The notes below the pieces were generated by a model that was not told the DNA's origin, did no database searches, and saw only the letters and a program-made list of their open reading frames with translations. Below, piece after piece: positions 35,829 to 45,103 of a stretch of 64,000 nt of DNA. The number at the start of each line of letters is the position of its first letter. Positions within the stretch are counted from its first letter, which is position 1. The DNA is from CAVSRC01 sp963798195 (GTDB lineage: Bacteria > Pseudomonadota > Alphaproteobacteria > Rhizobiales > Kaistiaceae). Position numbers and translations under genes: made by a program. The stretch lies in assembly GCA_963798195.1 (NCBI GenBank), contig CAWCSF010000008.1:1-64000 (forward strand), given 5' to 3'.

Positions 35829-36392
35829 TCAGGATTGCGGCTCGACCGGCCCAAGCTTGCGCAGCATCAGTTGCTCGAGATTCGCGTTGGCCATGGTGCG
35901 CTCCGCCGTACGTGACAACGTGTCGTCGTCGGCCAGTTTCATCTCCGCGCCGCGTGCCAGTTGCGCGGCAATGCCGATGCCTCCGGCCTTGGCCATCTGG
36001 TCGGCGATCTGTTCGACGAGTAGCGACTTCCATGTGTCGCCGGCAATGCCGCCGCCGAAGAAACTGCTCGTGCTCGTGGTCATTGAGGATTCGAGCATGT
36101 TGGCAAGCGCCATCGCTTCGAAGCGCCGGTAGGTCTCTCGCGTCCGTTGCTGGTCGGGAGTGCCTTCGGCGGCCTTGGCTTGCGCGATCGTCGCGGCGGG
36201 CACGCTCTCCGTCTTCATGGGTGGAGGCCGCGTCGAGGCTCGCGGAGAATCGGCTTTCTCCGATGCCAGAACTTCGCCAAATGGCTCGGCGGGCGCGGCC
36301 GCGCCCAGGCGCGAGACTGCCTGGCGGTAACGCGTCGGTTCCGCAGCGCGCGCCACATCCATCACAATATCTGAGGGCGGGCTTATCGACAT
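35829..36392 (-). CDS. flgJ: Rod-binding protein, FlgJ N-terminal-domain type
   Basis: A 187-residue protein whose core RRFEAMALANMLESSM followed by FGGGIAGDTWKSLLVEQIADQMAKAGGIGIA is the FlgJ rod-capping domain. The C-terminal peptidoglycan hydrolase domain of enterobacterial FlgJ is absent, as usual in alphaproteobacteria, where a separate enzyme opens the wall. Acts in the periplasm during rod assembly. Confidence 0.82.
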   Translation of the reverse strand: MSISPPSDIVMDVARAAEPTRYRQAVSRLGAAAPAEPFGEVLASEKADSPRASTRPPPMKTESVPAATIAQAKAAEGTPDQQRTRETYRRFEAMALANMLESSMTTSTSSFFGGGIAGDTWKSLLVEQIADQMAKAGGIGIAAQLARGAEMKLADDDTLSRTAERTMANANLEQLMLRKLGPVEPQS

Positions 36393-36439
36393 TTTGCCAC
36401 GTCTTCTCCGAAGTCCCGGTCGAGAATGCCCTCTGTAGC

Positions 36440-36838
36440 TTACGGGAGGCTTGCTTGGTCGCCGCGGCCAAGCAGGTCGAGGAGGTCGGCGAACCCGCGT
36501 TTGCCCAGCGCCGCCTCGAGTTCGCGCCTGAGTTTTCCTGTCATGCGTTCGGTCCGTTTCACCTTCAGCCCGGCCTCCAGCAGTTGCTGCGACATGACCG
36601 CCCGCGCCTGACTCACTTCCTCGGATTGCCGTGCGAGCGCGGCCAAGCGGCGCGCCATCGCTTCTATGAAGAGGCCCTGCAACGCGTCATCGTGGTTAAG
36701 CGCGCCGAGTAGTTCCACCTGGCCATTCGCGAGTTCTGCCTTCTTGCGGTCGAGAGCCGCGACCTCCCATTCGGCGAGGCGGTGCAACTGCTTCTGCACC
36801 GCGAGCACCCGCTCCACCTTCTTGAGCCGCCGGTCCAC
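36440..36838 (-). CDS. FliJ-like flagellar export coiled-coil protein (probable)
   Basis: A 132-residue charged, fully helical protein (VERVLAVQKQLHRLAEWEVAALDRKKAEL, ARRLAALARQSEEVSQARAVMSQQLLEAG). Length and coiled-coil pattern fit FliJ, the central stalk of the FliI-FliH export ATPase complex, which diverges strongly in rhizobia. It starts 3 bases after the fliR stop. Identification rests on structure and context only. Confidence 0.6.
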   Translation of the reverse strand: MDRRLKKVERVLAVQKQLHRLAEWEVAALDRKKAELANGQVELLGALNHDDALQGLFIEAMARRLAALARQSEEVSQARAVMSQQLLEAGLKVKRTERMTGKLRRELEAALGKRGFADLLDLLGRGDQASLP

Positions 36839-36841
36839 GGG

Positions 36842-37597
36842 TCAGCCGCCCACCAGCCAGGCGTCGAGCGCCATGACGAAATAGTTGAGGAAGTCGTGGA
36901 CGGTCAGCAGCAGCAGGAACAGGCCACCCAGCATGACGAAGGGCGTTGCGATGAAGAACACCGGTATCTGCGGCACCAGCTTGTTGGTGAAGCCGATCGC
37001 GAAGTTGACCAGGATCGAATAGACAATGAACGGGCTGCCGATGCGGATGGCGGCCAGAAAGGCCGCGCCGGCCTTGTCGGCGACGTCGATCAACGCCGGG
37101 CGCACAGCGAAGCCCACGCCGGGCGGTATTGTGGCGTAGGAGTCGATCAACCCGCGCATCAGCTCGATGTGCAGGCCGGTCACGAACATCAGGGTCGTCA
37201 CCGCCACGGAGAAGAGGTTGGACAGGGCCGGCGTCTGCTCGTTGTCCTCGATGCCGGAGCCGGGGAGGGCACTCAGGCCGATCGCCTGGGTCATGGCGCT
37301 GGTGATCGTCTGGAGCGCCATGAACAGGAGGCGCGTGACGAAGCCAATCAGGAGCCCGGTCGCGAGTTCGCTGAAGAGAACCCCGACCAGTGTGACTCCG
37401 TTGCCGTCGCCGAGGGTCGGCTTGATATCCTCGATCAGCATGGGCGCCAGGGCGAGTGACACGGCAAACGCGATGTAGAGCCGGATACGGGTGGGCACCT
37501 GGCTACTGGAGAAGCCCGGCGCGATCATCAGGCACGCGCCCACGCGACAGAAGATCGCGAAGACGGCAAGGATCGTTTCTGGCGCTATCGCGCTCAC
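36842..37597 (-). CDS. fliR: Flagellar export gate protein FliR
   Basis: A 251-residue membrane protein with about six helices (ILAVFAIFCRVGACLMIAPGFSSSQVPTRIRL at the start, TLMFVTGLHIELMRGLIDSY in the middle). The start is GTG at 37597, which overlaps the flhA stop (GTGA); the longer open frame shadows flhA. FliR completes the FliP5-FliQ4-FliR1 gate through which rod, hook and filament proteins leave the cell. Confidence 0.92.
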   Translation of the reverse strand: MSAIAPETILAVFAIFCRVGACLMIAPGFSSSQVPTRIRLYIAFAVSLALAPMLIEDIKPTLGDGNGVTLVGVLFSELATGLLIGFVTRLLFMALQTITSAMTQAIGLSALPGSGIEDNEQTPALSNLFSVAVTTLMFVTGLHIELMRGLIDSYATIPPGVGFAVRPALIDVADKAGAAFLAAIRIGSPFIVYSILVNFAIGFTNKLVPQIPVFFIATPFVMLGGLFLLLLTVHDFLNYFVMALDAWLVGG

Positions 37598-39693
37598 GCA
37601 ATTGTCCCGAGGGACCGTATCTCCACGCCGCGGGCTATTTCGACGTGCGACAGCACGGCAAGGGACGGGAACATCCGCTCGATGATCATGCGCAGGTAGG
37701 GCCGCGCCTCGGGCGCGGTGACCAGCACGAAGTTGGGGTCGTCGGCCATGTGCTTCCGGATGATCTCCGAAGCTTCGGTGGCGAACTGCTCCACCAGCCG
37801 TGGGTCGATGTCGAATTCGATGACGTCGCCCTTGCCGTCGCGCTTGAGGCTCTGGTGGAAGGCGAGGTCCCAGCGGTTGCCGAGCCGCAGCACGTTCAGC
37901 ATGCCGCCATGCGCGAGGTCGCCGCAAATCTGCTGCGCGATGCGCATACGCACATGCTCCGCGATCTGCTCTGGCCGGCGGGCGTGCGGCACGATCTCGG
38001 CGATGGCTTCCAGGATGATTTGCAGGTTGCGGATGGAGACGCGCTCCGCCAGCAGCGCCTTGAGCACGGCCTGGAGGCCCGAGTAGGAAATCTGCGCCGG
38101 CGTGATCTCTTCCAGAAGCCGCTTGTATTCCGGGTCGAGACGGTCGAGCAGCGTCCGGGTGTCCTTGTAGGAAAGAAGCTGTGCGAGGTTGTTGCGGACG
38201 ATCTCGCTGATATGGGTCAGCATCACCGAAAGGTTGTCCACCGGCATGAAGCCGCCGCGGCGCACCTCGGCATCGTAGGTCGATGGAATCCAGAGCGCCC
38301 GCATGCCGAAGGCCGGTTCGCGCACCGCCTCGCCGGGCACGTCTGGCGCAGGGCCTTCGCCGTGCACGACCAGCAGCTCGCCGATACGCAGTTCCTGCGT
38401 CGCGACCGTCGTGCCGTGGATCTTGACCGTGTAGCCCTTGGGGACGACCGACAGGCTCTCGTTGACCCGGATTTCCGGCACCACGATGCCATACTGGAGA
38501 GCAAACTTGCGCCGCATGACGCCGACGCGATGCGCGATCTCCTGCGGCGAACGGAGCACGTGACTGGCGAGGTGCTTGCCGACGAGCAGTTCCACATCGT
38601 CGGTCTTCAGCGCATCCTTGACCGAATTCTTGGCCTCCGCGCGCACCTTGGCTTCTTCCGTGCGCACCTTCTGCGCCTCGACCTCGCGCAGCGCGACGGC
38701 ACGGCGGGAGATCGAGTAGCCGCCACCCACGAGCCCTAAGCCGAGCAGCGCAAACGGGACGGTCGGCAGACCCGGAACGAGGCCGAGGATGAACATCAGG
38801 AATCCCGCGACGAACAGGGCGCGCGGGTAGGCGCTGAGCTGGTCGAGCACGGCGCGTTCTGCCGGCCCGCGGGTGCCGCCCTTCGACACCAGCAGACCGG
38901 CGGCAAGCGAAATGATGAGCGCGGGAATCTGGGAGACCAGTCCATCGCCCACGGACAGACGCGTAAATACATCCGCTGCGGAGGAAAGGGGCATGCCATG
39001 GCGCGTGACGCCGATGATGATCCCGCCGAAAATGTTGACGGCGATGACGATGATACTGGCGATGGCTTCGCCGCGGACGAATTTGGACGCGCCGTCCATG
39101 GAGCCGAAGAAAGCACTCTCGTCTTCCAGTTCGCGCCGGCGACGGTGCGCTTCCTTATCGTCGATCAGGCCCGACGACAGGTCGGCGTCGATTGCCATCT
39201 GCTTGCCGGGAATGGCGTCAAGGGTGAAGCGGGCGCCGACCTCGGCGATACGGGTCGCGCCCTTGGTGATCACGACGAAGTTGACCGTCACCAGGATCAG
39301 GAAGACGACGATGCCGATGACGAAGTCGCCGCTCATCACGAAGCGGGAGAAGCCCTGGATGATGTGGCCGGCCGCGAAGACGCCCTGGTCGCCTCGCGAC
39401 AGGATCAGCCGGGTCGTGGCGATGCCGAGCGAGAGGCGAAGCACGGTGCTGATGAGCAGGACCGTGGGAAAGGCGGAGAAGTCGAGCGGCCGCTGAATCC
39501 ACAGCGAAACCAGCAGGATCATTACCGAGAACGCGATCGACAGCGCCAGCCCGAAATCGATCAGGAACGGCGGGATCGGGACGAAGAGGATCGCCAGGAT
39601 GCTGAGTATGCCGACGGCGAAGCCGATGTCGCGCATCGACCGCGCCTCGCCGGGCACATTCTCAAGGATTGCTTTGTTGTCTATCGCGCTCAT
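37594..39693 (-). CDS. flhA: Flagellar export protein FlhA
   Basis: A 699-residue protein: eight membrane helices in the first 330 residues with the conserved loop GDFVIGIVVFLILVTVNFVVITKGATRIAEVGARFTLDAIPGKQMAIDADL, and a large cytoplasmic domain (DVELLVGKHLASHVLRSP, EEITPAQISYSGLQAVLKALLAERVSIRNLQIILEAI). FlhA forms the nonameric ring that docks chaperone-cargo complexes and uses the proton gradient. Starts 58 bases after fliQ. Confidence 0.97.
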   Translation of the reverse strand: MSAIDNKAILENVPGEARSMRDIGFAVGILSILAILFVPIPPFLIDFGLALSIAFSVMILLVSLWIQRPLDFSAFPTVLLISTVLRLSLGIATTRLILSRGDQGVFAAGHIIQGFSRFVMSGDFVIGIVVFLILVTVNFVVITKGATRIAEVGARFTLDAIPGKQMAIDADLSSGLIDDKEAHRRRRELEDESAFFGSMDGASKFVRGEAIASIIVIAVNIFGGIIIGVTRHGMPLSSAADVFTRLSVGDGLVSQIPALIISLAAGLLVSKGGTRGPAERAVLDQLSAYPRALFVAGFLMFILGLVPGLPTVPFALLGLGLVGGGYSISRRAVALREVEAQKVRTEEAKVRAEAKNSVKDALKTDDVELLVGKHLASHVLRSPQEIAHRVGVMRRKFALQYGIVVPEIRVNESLSVVPKGYTVKIHGTTVATQELRIGELLVVHGEGPAPDVPGEAVREPAFGMRALWIPSTYDAEVRRGGFMPVDNLSVMLTHISEIVRNNLAQLLSYKDTRTLLDRLDPEYKRLLEEITPAQISYSGLQAVLKALLAERVSIRNLQIILEAIAEIVPHARRPEQIAEHVRMRIAQQICGDLAHGGMLNVLRLGNRWDLAFHQSLKRDGKGDVIEFDIDPRLVEQFATEASEIIRKHMADDPNFVLVTAPEARPYLRMIIERMFPSLAVLSHVEIARGVEIRSLGTIA

Positions 39694-39751
39694 GCCGCGA
39701 TAGTGCCCGCCGGGGCTTGTGCGAGGATGGTGTTCCGGCGCGTGCCGCCGG

Positions 39752-40018
39752 TCAGAAGCCGGTTGCTATGTGAGCGTAGGCCTCGCTGGCGAAGGCGAAT
39801 ATCTGCGCGCCGATGAACGACCCGCTGATAGCCGTGACCAGCAGGATGACGATGATCTTCGGAATGAAGGTCAGCGTGATCTCCTGCACCTGGGTCAGGG
39901 CCTGGAAAAGCGCGATCGCGACGCCGACGATCATGGCGGCGAGGACGGCCGGGCCCGCGGCCACAATGATGGTCCAGATGGCGCCGTAGACCAGTTCGAT
40001 GGCGTCTGCCTCGTTCAT
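39752..40018 (-). CDS. fliQ: Flagellar export gate protein FliQ
   Basis: An 88-residue protein with two helices; the motif ALTQVQEITLTFIPKIIVILL is characteristic. Four copies wrap around the FliP/FliR gate. It begins 4 bases after flgD, in the minus-strand run flgE to flgJ. Confidence 0.94.
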   Translation of the reverse strand: MNEADAIELVYGAIWTIIVAAGPAVLAAMIVGVAIALFQALTQVQEITLTFIPKIIVILLVTAISGSFIGAQIFAFASEAYAHIATGF

Positions 40019-40022
40019 GGGA

Positions 40023-40418
40023 TTACGCGACCTGAATACCGGAGCCGAGGGTAACCTGGCGGCCGTCCGTCAGCGTAGCGATGGGGCCGTCGGCGGTGAT
40101 CTTGACCGAAGCCACTGTGCCGGCGGTGGCGCCGTCCGCTGACATCACGACGCGCCCGATGACGGCATCGGCAATGGTCAACGAGGAAGCGGTCAGCAGC
40201 GAATCGAGCTTGGCGTTGGTCGCCAGGCTCTGCTCGACCTGCGAGAACGTGGCCAACTGAGCCACAAAATCCTTGGAATCCATGGGCTGCGTGGGATCCT
40301 GGTTCTTCAACTGGGCGATCAGGAGCTTCAGAAACGCGTTGTAGTCGAGATCACCGACCGAGGACTTCGGCTTCGTGTCCTGAGTGGACGTCGTGCCGAC
40401 GGGGGCCACCGTTGTCAT
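40023..40418 (-). CDS. flgD: Flagellar hook-capping protein FlgD
   Basis: A 131-residue FlgD. The N-terminal core LDYNAFLKLLIAQLKNQDPTQPMDSKDFVAQLATFSQVEQ is diagnostic; a short C-terminal beta domain (SADGATAGTVASVKITADGPIATLTDG) follows. It caps the growing hook while FlgE adds beneath. The start at 40418 (MTTVAPVG) is chosen over an upstream extension that overlaps flbT. Confidence 0.94.
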   Translation of the reverse strand: MTTVAPVGTTSTQDTKPKSSVGDLDYNAFLKLLIAQLKNQDPTQPMDSKDFVAQLATFSQVEQSLATNAKLDSLLTASSLTIADAVIGRVVMSADGATAGTVASVKITADGPIATLTDGRQVTLGSGIQVA

Positions 40419-40434
40419 GTCTGTGTTCTTCCTT

Positions 40435-40857
40435 TCAAGCCGCCTGCGAGGAGTTGCGACCGACCGGTTTGCTGAGGATTTTGTCTTCCTCGTCGAACAA
40501 GCCCCGCATGACCTTGAGTGCATCGAACACGCGGTCGGATCGCACCAGTTGGTCGACCTCGCTGAGACCGGCCGCCACAGTCGGACTTGAGAACGAGGCC
40601 GCCGTAGAGCCGTGGAGTTCGGCGAACAGTCGCCGGGCGACTTCCGCCTGATCCGGGCACATCAGGATCGTCTGCATCACAAAATATAGCTGGCGGAGGG
40701 GCGTGATCGTCTCGTCGGCCTGCAGGACGTGGGCTTCCCGGAGGAACACCACGTCATTCAACAACTCCACTGCCACTTTCCGATCGACGCGCACCACTGC
40801 GCCGTTGACGTAGATGCGCTCGCCTGCCTTCAGCCACAGCTGCATTGGTTTCATCAT
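40435..40857 (-). CDS. flbT: Flagellar biosynthesis repressor FlbT
   Basis: A 140-residue cytoplasmic regulator beginning MMKPMQLWLKAGERIYVNGAVVRVDRKVAV. FlbT binds the 5' leader of flagellin mRNA and ties its stability or translation to hook completion. It overlaps the end of flaF (ATGA), its functional counterpart; the flagellin target is at 59341. Confidence 0.94.
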   Translation of the reverse strand: MMKPMQLWLKAGERIYVNGAVVRVDRKVAVELLNDVVFLREAHVLQADETITPLRQLYFVMQTILMCPDQAEVARRLFAELHGSTAASFSSPTVAAGLSEVDQLVRSDRVFDALKVMRGLFDEEDKILSKPVGRNSSQAA

Positions 40858-41201
40858 GCCAGGCCGTCCCGGATCGTCTTGTTGACGTCGATAAGCGCGG
40901 AAAAACCCTTGTCCGGGTTGGCCAGAACACGATCCGATTCCGCGATTGCCCAGAGTCCGATCGAGATCAGGTCCTGCTTCAGGGCGGGACCGAGATCGTT
41001 GTTCGGATCCGTCAAGCTCTCAATGAAAAAGGTCCACAGTTTCTGGACGTAGGCGACCGCCTCTGTTGTCTCGACCGAAGACGCCCCCACGGCCTGCGCG
41101 GCGGTCATCAGCTCGATGGCGCGGTCGAGTGCTTCTTTCTCGCGATCGCGCGCGGCGCGGGCGCCGCTTTCCATCACTTCGGCATAGCTCATTTTGTACA
41201 T
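40854..41201 (-). CDS. flaF: Flagellin synthesis regulator FlaF
   Basis: A 115-residue helical protein (MSYAEVMESGARAARDREKEALDRAIELM, then LWTFFIESLTDPNNDLGPALKQDLISIGLW), typical of FlaF. It is required for flagellin production and opposes FlbT in alphaproteobacteria. It lies 21 bases after flgL. MYK precedes a second Met at codon 4, so the start could be three codons later. Confidence 0.93.
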   Translation of the reverse strand: MYKMSYAEVMESGARAARDREKEALDRAIELMTAAQAVGASSVETTEAVAYVQKLWTFFIESLTDPNNDLGPALKQDLISIGLWAIAESDRVLANPDKGFSALIDVNKTIRDGLA

Positions 41202-41222
41202 TGAGGCTTTTCCACTCCATCC

Positions 41223-42260
41223 CTACGCATAGTTGAGAATGCTCATCTGAAGGAGCTTTGCGGTAAGCGAATACGACATCTCTATCTGCGTACTCAGCGT
41301 GTCGATCCGGACCTTGGCTTCGGCGGGATCGATACCCTCAAGCGTTCCGATGCGTGTCTGTAGAAGCGACTGCTGAACGACCAGACGCTCGCTGGCGTCG
41401 CTGGTCTGGTTCTGCACCGCGCCGAGCGTCGCCTGCAGGTCGACCAGACCGGTCCCGGCGCCACCGAGCAGACTTGCTGCCTTGTCCGCGATCGCCTGAC
41501 GTGCATTTTCGCCCAGCCCATCCGTCCCCAAATAACCCACCATCGAGTAGACCTCTGCGAGCTTGCGCATGGCTGACTCGTTGGCGTTCACCGACGTCGT
41601 GACTTTCTCGGTCAGCGAAATCCATGTGCTCGTGTTCTGGCTCGAGGCCGAAGACCATGTCGCACCCCAGTCCGGATCCGCGAAAAGCTGATCGAATTCG
41701 TTGTTGAGGAAGTCGGCCATGGCCGCGCCGTCTATCCCGGCTGCGGCCGGGTCGTCCTGTGTGAACCCGAATTTCGTGAGGAAGGCAGCATCGAGCGCGG
41801 CGCCAGGCCCCGCGTCGAACTGCGCGAGGGGCGGCGTACCGGTGTTGATGCCGCCGAAGAGATAGCCCCGTCCGTCGGACGTATTGGCGGTGCTGGTAAA
41901 GGCGGAAAGCGCCGATCGGGCGCTCCGCGCAATGATCGTCCAATCCGTGGAGCCGCTTCGCGCGGTGACCAGTTCGCCGAGAAAGCTGTCCGCGTCGGTG
42001 CGCATCTTGTCGAGCGCGGCCTGCGTCTGTTGCAGGCGGCCGGAAAGCGTGGCGTTGCTGGCGGCCAGCGAGTCGAGCGCCTTGGTGTCGATATGCAGGG
42101 TCACGCTTTGCGCCGTTCGTGCCCCCAGCGTCAGACCAACGTCAGCCATGCGACCTGTAACCACCTCCTGATTCAGGCGCACGAGATCCTGCTGCATGCG
42201 GGTGATGCCGAGGCGCGGCGTATTCAACAGCGACATCGTGGAGACGAATGCGGTGCGCAT
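41223..42260 (-). CDS. flgL: Flagellar hook-filament junction protein FlgL
   Basis: A 345-residue flagellin-like junction protein. The N-terminus (FVSTMSLLNTPRLGITRMQQDLVRLNQEVVTGRMADVGLTLG) and the C-terminal helix (IDTLSTQIEMSYSLTAKLLQMSILNY) form the axial core. It connects hook-side FlgK with the filament. Starts 2 bases after flgK ends. Confidence 0.92.
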   Translation of the reverse strand: MRTAFVSTMSLLNTPRLGITRMQQDLVRLNQEVVTGRMADVGLTLGARTAQSVTLHIDTKALDSLAASNATLSGRLQQTQAALDKMRTDADSFLGELVTARSGSTDWTIIARSARSALSAFTSTANTSDGRGYLFGGINTGTPPLAQFDAGPGAALDAAFLTKFGFTQDDPAAAGIDGAAMADFLNNEFDQLFADPDWGATWSSASSQNTSTWISLTEKVTTSVNANESAMRKLAEVYSMVGYLGTDGLGENARQAIADKAASLLGGAGTGLVDLQATLGAVQNQTSDASERLVVQQSLLQTRIGTLEGIDPAEAKVRIDTLSTQIEMSYSLTAKLLQMSILNYA

Positions 42261-42262
42261 CT

Positions 42263-43729
42263 CTAGGACACCATGTCGAGCAGCGTCTGATACATCGCGT
42301 TGACCAACGTGATCAGCTTCGACGATGCCTGGTAGCTCTGCTCCAGCTGGAGTTGCAGCGCATACTCGTCATCGAGATTGACGCCCGCGGCATTGGAAAA
42401 CGCCGTAGCGACCTGGGTCAGCAGCGTGCCTTGGTAATCAGCGGCGTCCGAAGCTGTCTGGCGCGCATCCTCCAGCCAACCGATCGAAGCCGGCCCAAAG
42501 TCGAGAATGCTCATGGAGGCGCCAAGATTGGCGGACCCGTCGAAGCTCCGCGCCGTGGACAGCGCATCGACAAGGCCGCTCAGCCGGTCAGAAAATCCAC
42601 CGGCGAGAGTTGTGTTGTAGCGGTAGCTGGCCCCGTTGATGCCGCCATCGCGCAGCAGGTCGATGCTGCCGCCCTGCGCCGGCACAACCGCTGAATTGAC
42701 CCTGATGGACCCGGCGATGCCGGAGCTCAGCGTGCCGCCAGCCGGAATGGCTGGGCCGCCGGACCACGTCAACAGGCCCGCGAGATCGACGCCGCCACCG
42801 CCGGACTGGTCGGACTCTGAGAAGGATTCGACGAGGCCGCGGGCCAGTTCGTCGAGTTGCGCCTGGTAGGTCGGCGCCGTCACGTCCCGGAGCGTCGCAA
42901 GGCCGGAGAGATTGCCTGAACTGATGGGCATGGTGGCATTGGCGCCGGTCACCGGCACGCCGTCCACGATCACCGCATTGCCGGTCGCACCCGGCCCGAG
43001 GCTGCTGGAGGCCGCGAACGAAACGGATCGCGCCTGCACGTCGAACAGTGTCACGCCGCTGTCAGTATAGATCGCAAGATCGTTGTCCGACCGCGAGACG
43101 ACACTGATGCCGATTTCCTGGCTGATCTGGTTGAGCAGCGCGTCGCGCCGGTCAAGGGCGTCGGTGACGTCCTCACCCAGCTTGGTGCGGGCGACGACCG
43201 TCTGGTTGAGCGATTCGAAGTCGGAGAGCAGGTCGTTCAGGTGGCCGACTGAGGTCGCCATGGCGGCGTCGGCCTCGTTGCGCACCTTCGTCACCACCTG
43301 GGTGGCGTTGTTCAGCGTCGATGTCAGCGTTTGTGCAGCCGTGACCGCCGCCTGACCCAGGGCGCGGTCCGAGGGAGCATTGGCGTAAGCCTGAAGCGCG
43401 GTCGAGAGCGCCGCCACGCGTGCCGCGGGGGACGTGCCGTCGGCGGGGTCGCCGACCGTCTCGTGGAGTCGGTTGAGGCCGTCGGCCAGCGCCTGTGAGG
43501 CGGAGGCGCCGGAATTTGAGTTGAGCAGTCGGGCGAGCAGGTTCGCGCTGGACGCGCGGGTGATGGTGATGATGCGCGACGAGCCGTCCGGCCCTGTCGT
43601 CTGTAGCGCGAGCTTCCGCGACCGCGTTGGATCGTCGGCATTGGAGATATTGCTGCCCGACACGGCGACCCGGGTCGCCGTCGACAGAAGAGAGGAGCGC
43701 GCCGTGTTGAGTGCGACTGCGAGATTCAC
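42263..43729 (-). CDS. flgK: Flagellar hook-filament junction protein FlgK
   Basis: A 488-residue protein with the typical ends: an N-terminal rod-type segment SGSNISNADDPTRSRK and a C-terminal helix VNLDDEYALQLQLEQSYQASSKLITLVNAMYQTLLDMV. It is the first junction protein after the hook. Located 40 bases after flgE on the same strand. Confidence 0.94.
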   Translation of the reverse strand: MNLAVALNTARSSLLSTATRVAVSGSNISNADDPTRSRKLALQTTGPDGSSRIITITRASSANLLARLLNSNSGASASQALADGLNRLHETVGDPADGTSPAARVAALSTALQAYANAPSDRALGQAAVTAAQTLTSTLNNATQVVTKVRNEADAAMATSVGHLNDLLSDFESLNQTVVARTKLGEDVTDALDRRDALLNQISQEIGISVVSRSDNDLAIYTDSGVTLFDVQARSVSFAASSSLGPGATGNAVIVDGVPVTGANATMPISSGNLSGLATLRDVTAPTYQAQLDELARGLVESFSESDQSGGGGVDLAGLLTWSGGPAIPAGGTLSSGIAGSIRVNSAVVPAQGGSIDLLRDGGINGASYRYNTTLAGGFSDRLSGLVDALSTARSFDGSANLGASMSILDFGPASIGWLEDARQTASDAADYQGTLLTQVATAFSNAAGVNLDDEYALQLQLEQSYQASSKLITLVNAMYQTLLDMVS

Positions 43730-43769
43730 AGCCCCGGCCTCGTGCTCACGTCACCGCTCCTCGCCGGGA

Positions 43770-45032
43770 TCAGCGCTTGAGATTCATCAGGACGTCAAGA
43801 AGCTCCGAGCTCGTTTGAACGACCTTCGAATTTGCGGTGTAGTCGCGCTGCGCGACAATCATGTCGGTCAGCTCCGAAGCCATGTCGACGTTCGACTGCT
43901 CCAGTGCGCCGGAGACCAGTGCGCCGCGCCCGCCTTCTGTCGGAAATCCTATCTGGATGTCGCCCGATGCGCTGGTGAGGGCGAAGGCGTCGCCGGGGAC
44001 GGGGTGCAGGTTGTCCGGGCTCGGCACTGTAGCGAAGGGAATACGGAAGACCGCGACCCGTGCGCCATTGGAGTAGGTGGCGTAAACGAAGCCGTCGGCG
44101 TCGATGTTGACGCCCGAAATGCTGCTCGGTGCGTTTCCATTGATGGCGACGTTCATCGGCGTGAAGTCGGTCGCGAGCTGGGTGGTGCCGCTGATGTCCA
44201 GTTCGAGCGTGTCGCCGTTGGGGATGGCGATGCTGAGCGTCGAGGCACTGGTCATCTGCCCTAGGCCGTCGAAGGTCAGGGTCTGCGTCGCGAGTGGCGC
44301 GGAGCCGGAGGCTCCGTAGGGGAACCCGCCGTTCGTGGCCCCGGCCTGGTCGAAGACGGACATTTCCCAGGTATCGGGCCCGGTCGCCGTCTTGCTCAGG
44401 TAGACGTCGAGGGTCACCGGATTGCCGATATTGTCGTAGGCAACCATCGACGATTTGATCGTGTATTCGGATGTCACCAGGTTGTCCGAGGGCGTGTCGC
44501 CGGCTTCCAGCGCCGAGTTTGACGGCAGGTTCACCGTGAAGACACCGGCGGTGCTGGGCACGGCCTGAAGGTTCTTGTCGGTCAGATTGACCGGGGTCAG
44601 GTTGGCCACACCGTTCAGCACTGCGTCCGGGTTGCCGTCGTCGAGGGCGTAACCGAGCAGCGTGAATCCGCCGCTGTTGATGAGGTTCCCGGTTGCGGCA
44701 TCGGTGGTGAATGCACCCGCGCGGGTCAGGAAGGGCTGGCCATTGGGGTCGGAGACGACAAGGAAGCCGTTGCCCTGGATGCCGAGGTCAGTCGGCGAGG
44801 TCGTGTAGACCAGCGAGCCCTGCTTGCCGATGGAGTGGTGAATGCTGGTTGCGACGGCGCCGGAATTGTAGGAGTTGGCGTTGCTGTCGAGGACCAGCGC
44901 GGAGAACTGCGTGGAAGCCGCCTTGTAGCCGGTGGTGCCGGTGTTGGCGATGTTGTCGGCGATGGTCGCCAGTTTGGTGGACTGGGCGTTCATGCCGGAA
45001 ACGCCGGTGCGCAGGGCGCCGTAAAGGCTCAT
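43770..45032 (-). CDS. flgE: Flagellar hook protein FlgE
   Basis: A 420-residue hook subunit. The N-terminus SLYGALRTGVSGMNAQSTKLATIADNIANTGTTGYKAASTQF carries the flagellar basal-body rod motif and the C-terminus ALEQSNVDMASELTDMIVAQRDYTANSKVVQTSSELLDVLMNL the matching one. GAGGAG stands before the ATG. A 71-base gap after fliI leaves room for its own promoter, but none was identified. Confidence 0.95.
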   Translation of the reverse strand: MSLYGALRTGVSGMNAQSTKLATIADNIANTGTTGYKAASTQFSALVLDSNANSYNSGAVATSIHHSIGKQGSLVYTTSPTDLGIQGNGFLVVSDPNGQPFLTRAGAFTTDAATGNLINSGGFTLLGYALDDGNPDAVLNGVANLTPVNLTDKNLQAVPSTAGVFTVNLPSNSALEAGDTPSDNLVTSEYTIKSSMVAYDNIGNPVTLDVYLSKTATGPDTWEMSVFDQAGATNGGFPYGASGSAPLATQTLTFDGLGQMTSASTLSIAIPNGDTLELDISGTTQLATDFTPMNVAINGNAPSSISGVNIDADGFVYATYSNGARVAVFRIPFATVPSPDNLHPVPGDAFALTSASGDIQIGFPTEGGRGALVSGALEQSNVDMASELTDMIVAQRDYTANSKVVQTSSELLDVLMNLKR

Positions 45033-45103
45033 GGGAGGCTCCTCGACAGACAGAATTGATCAGGTACAGCCTAGCCGCGCTTGCTTGCGCGAAGCTGTGC
45101 CGC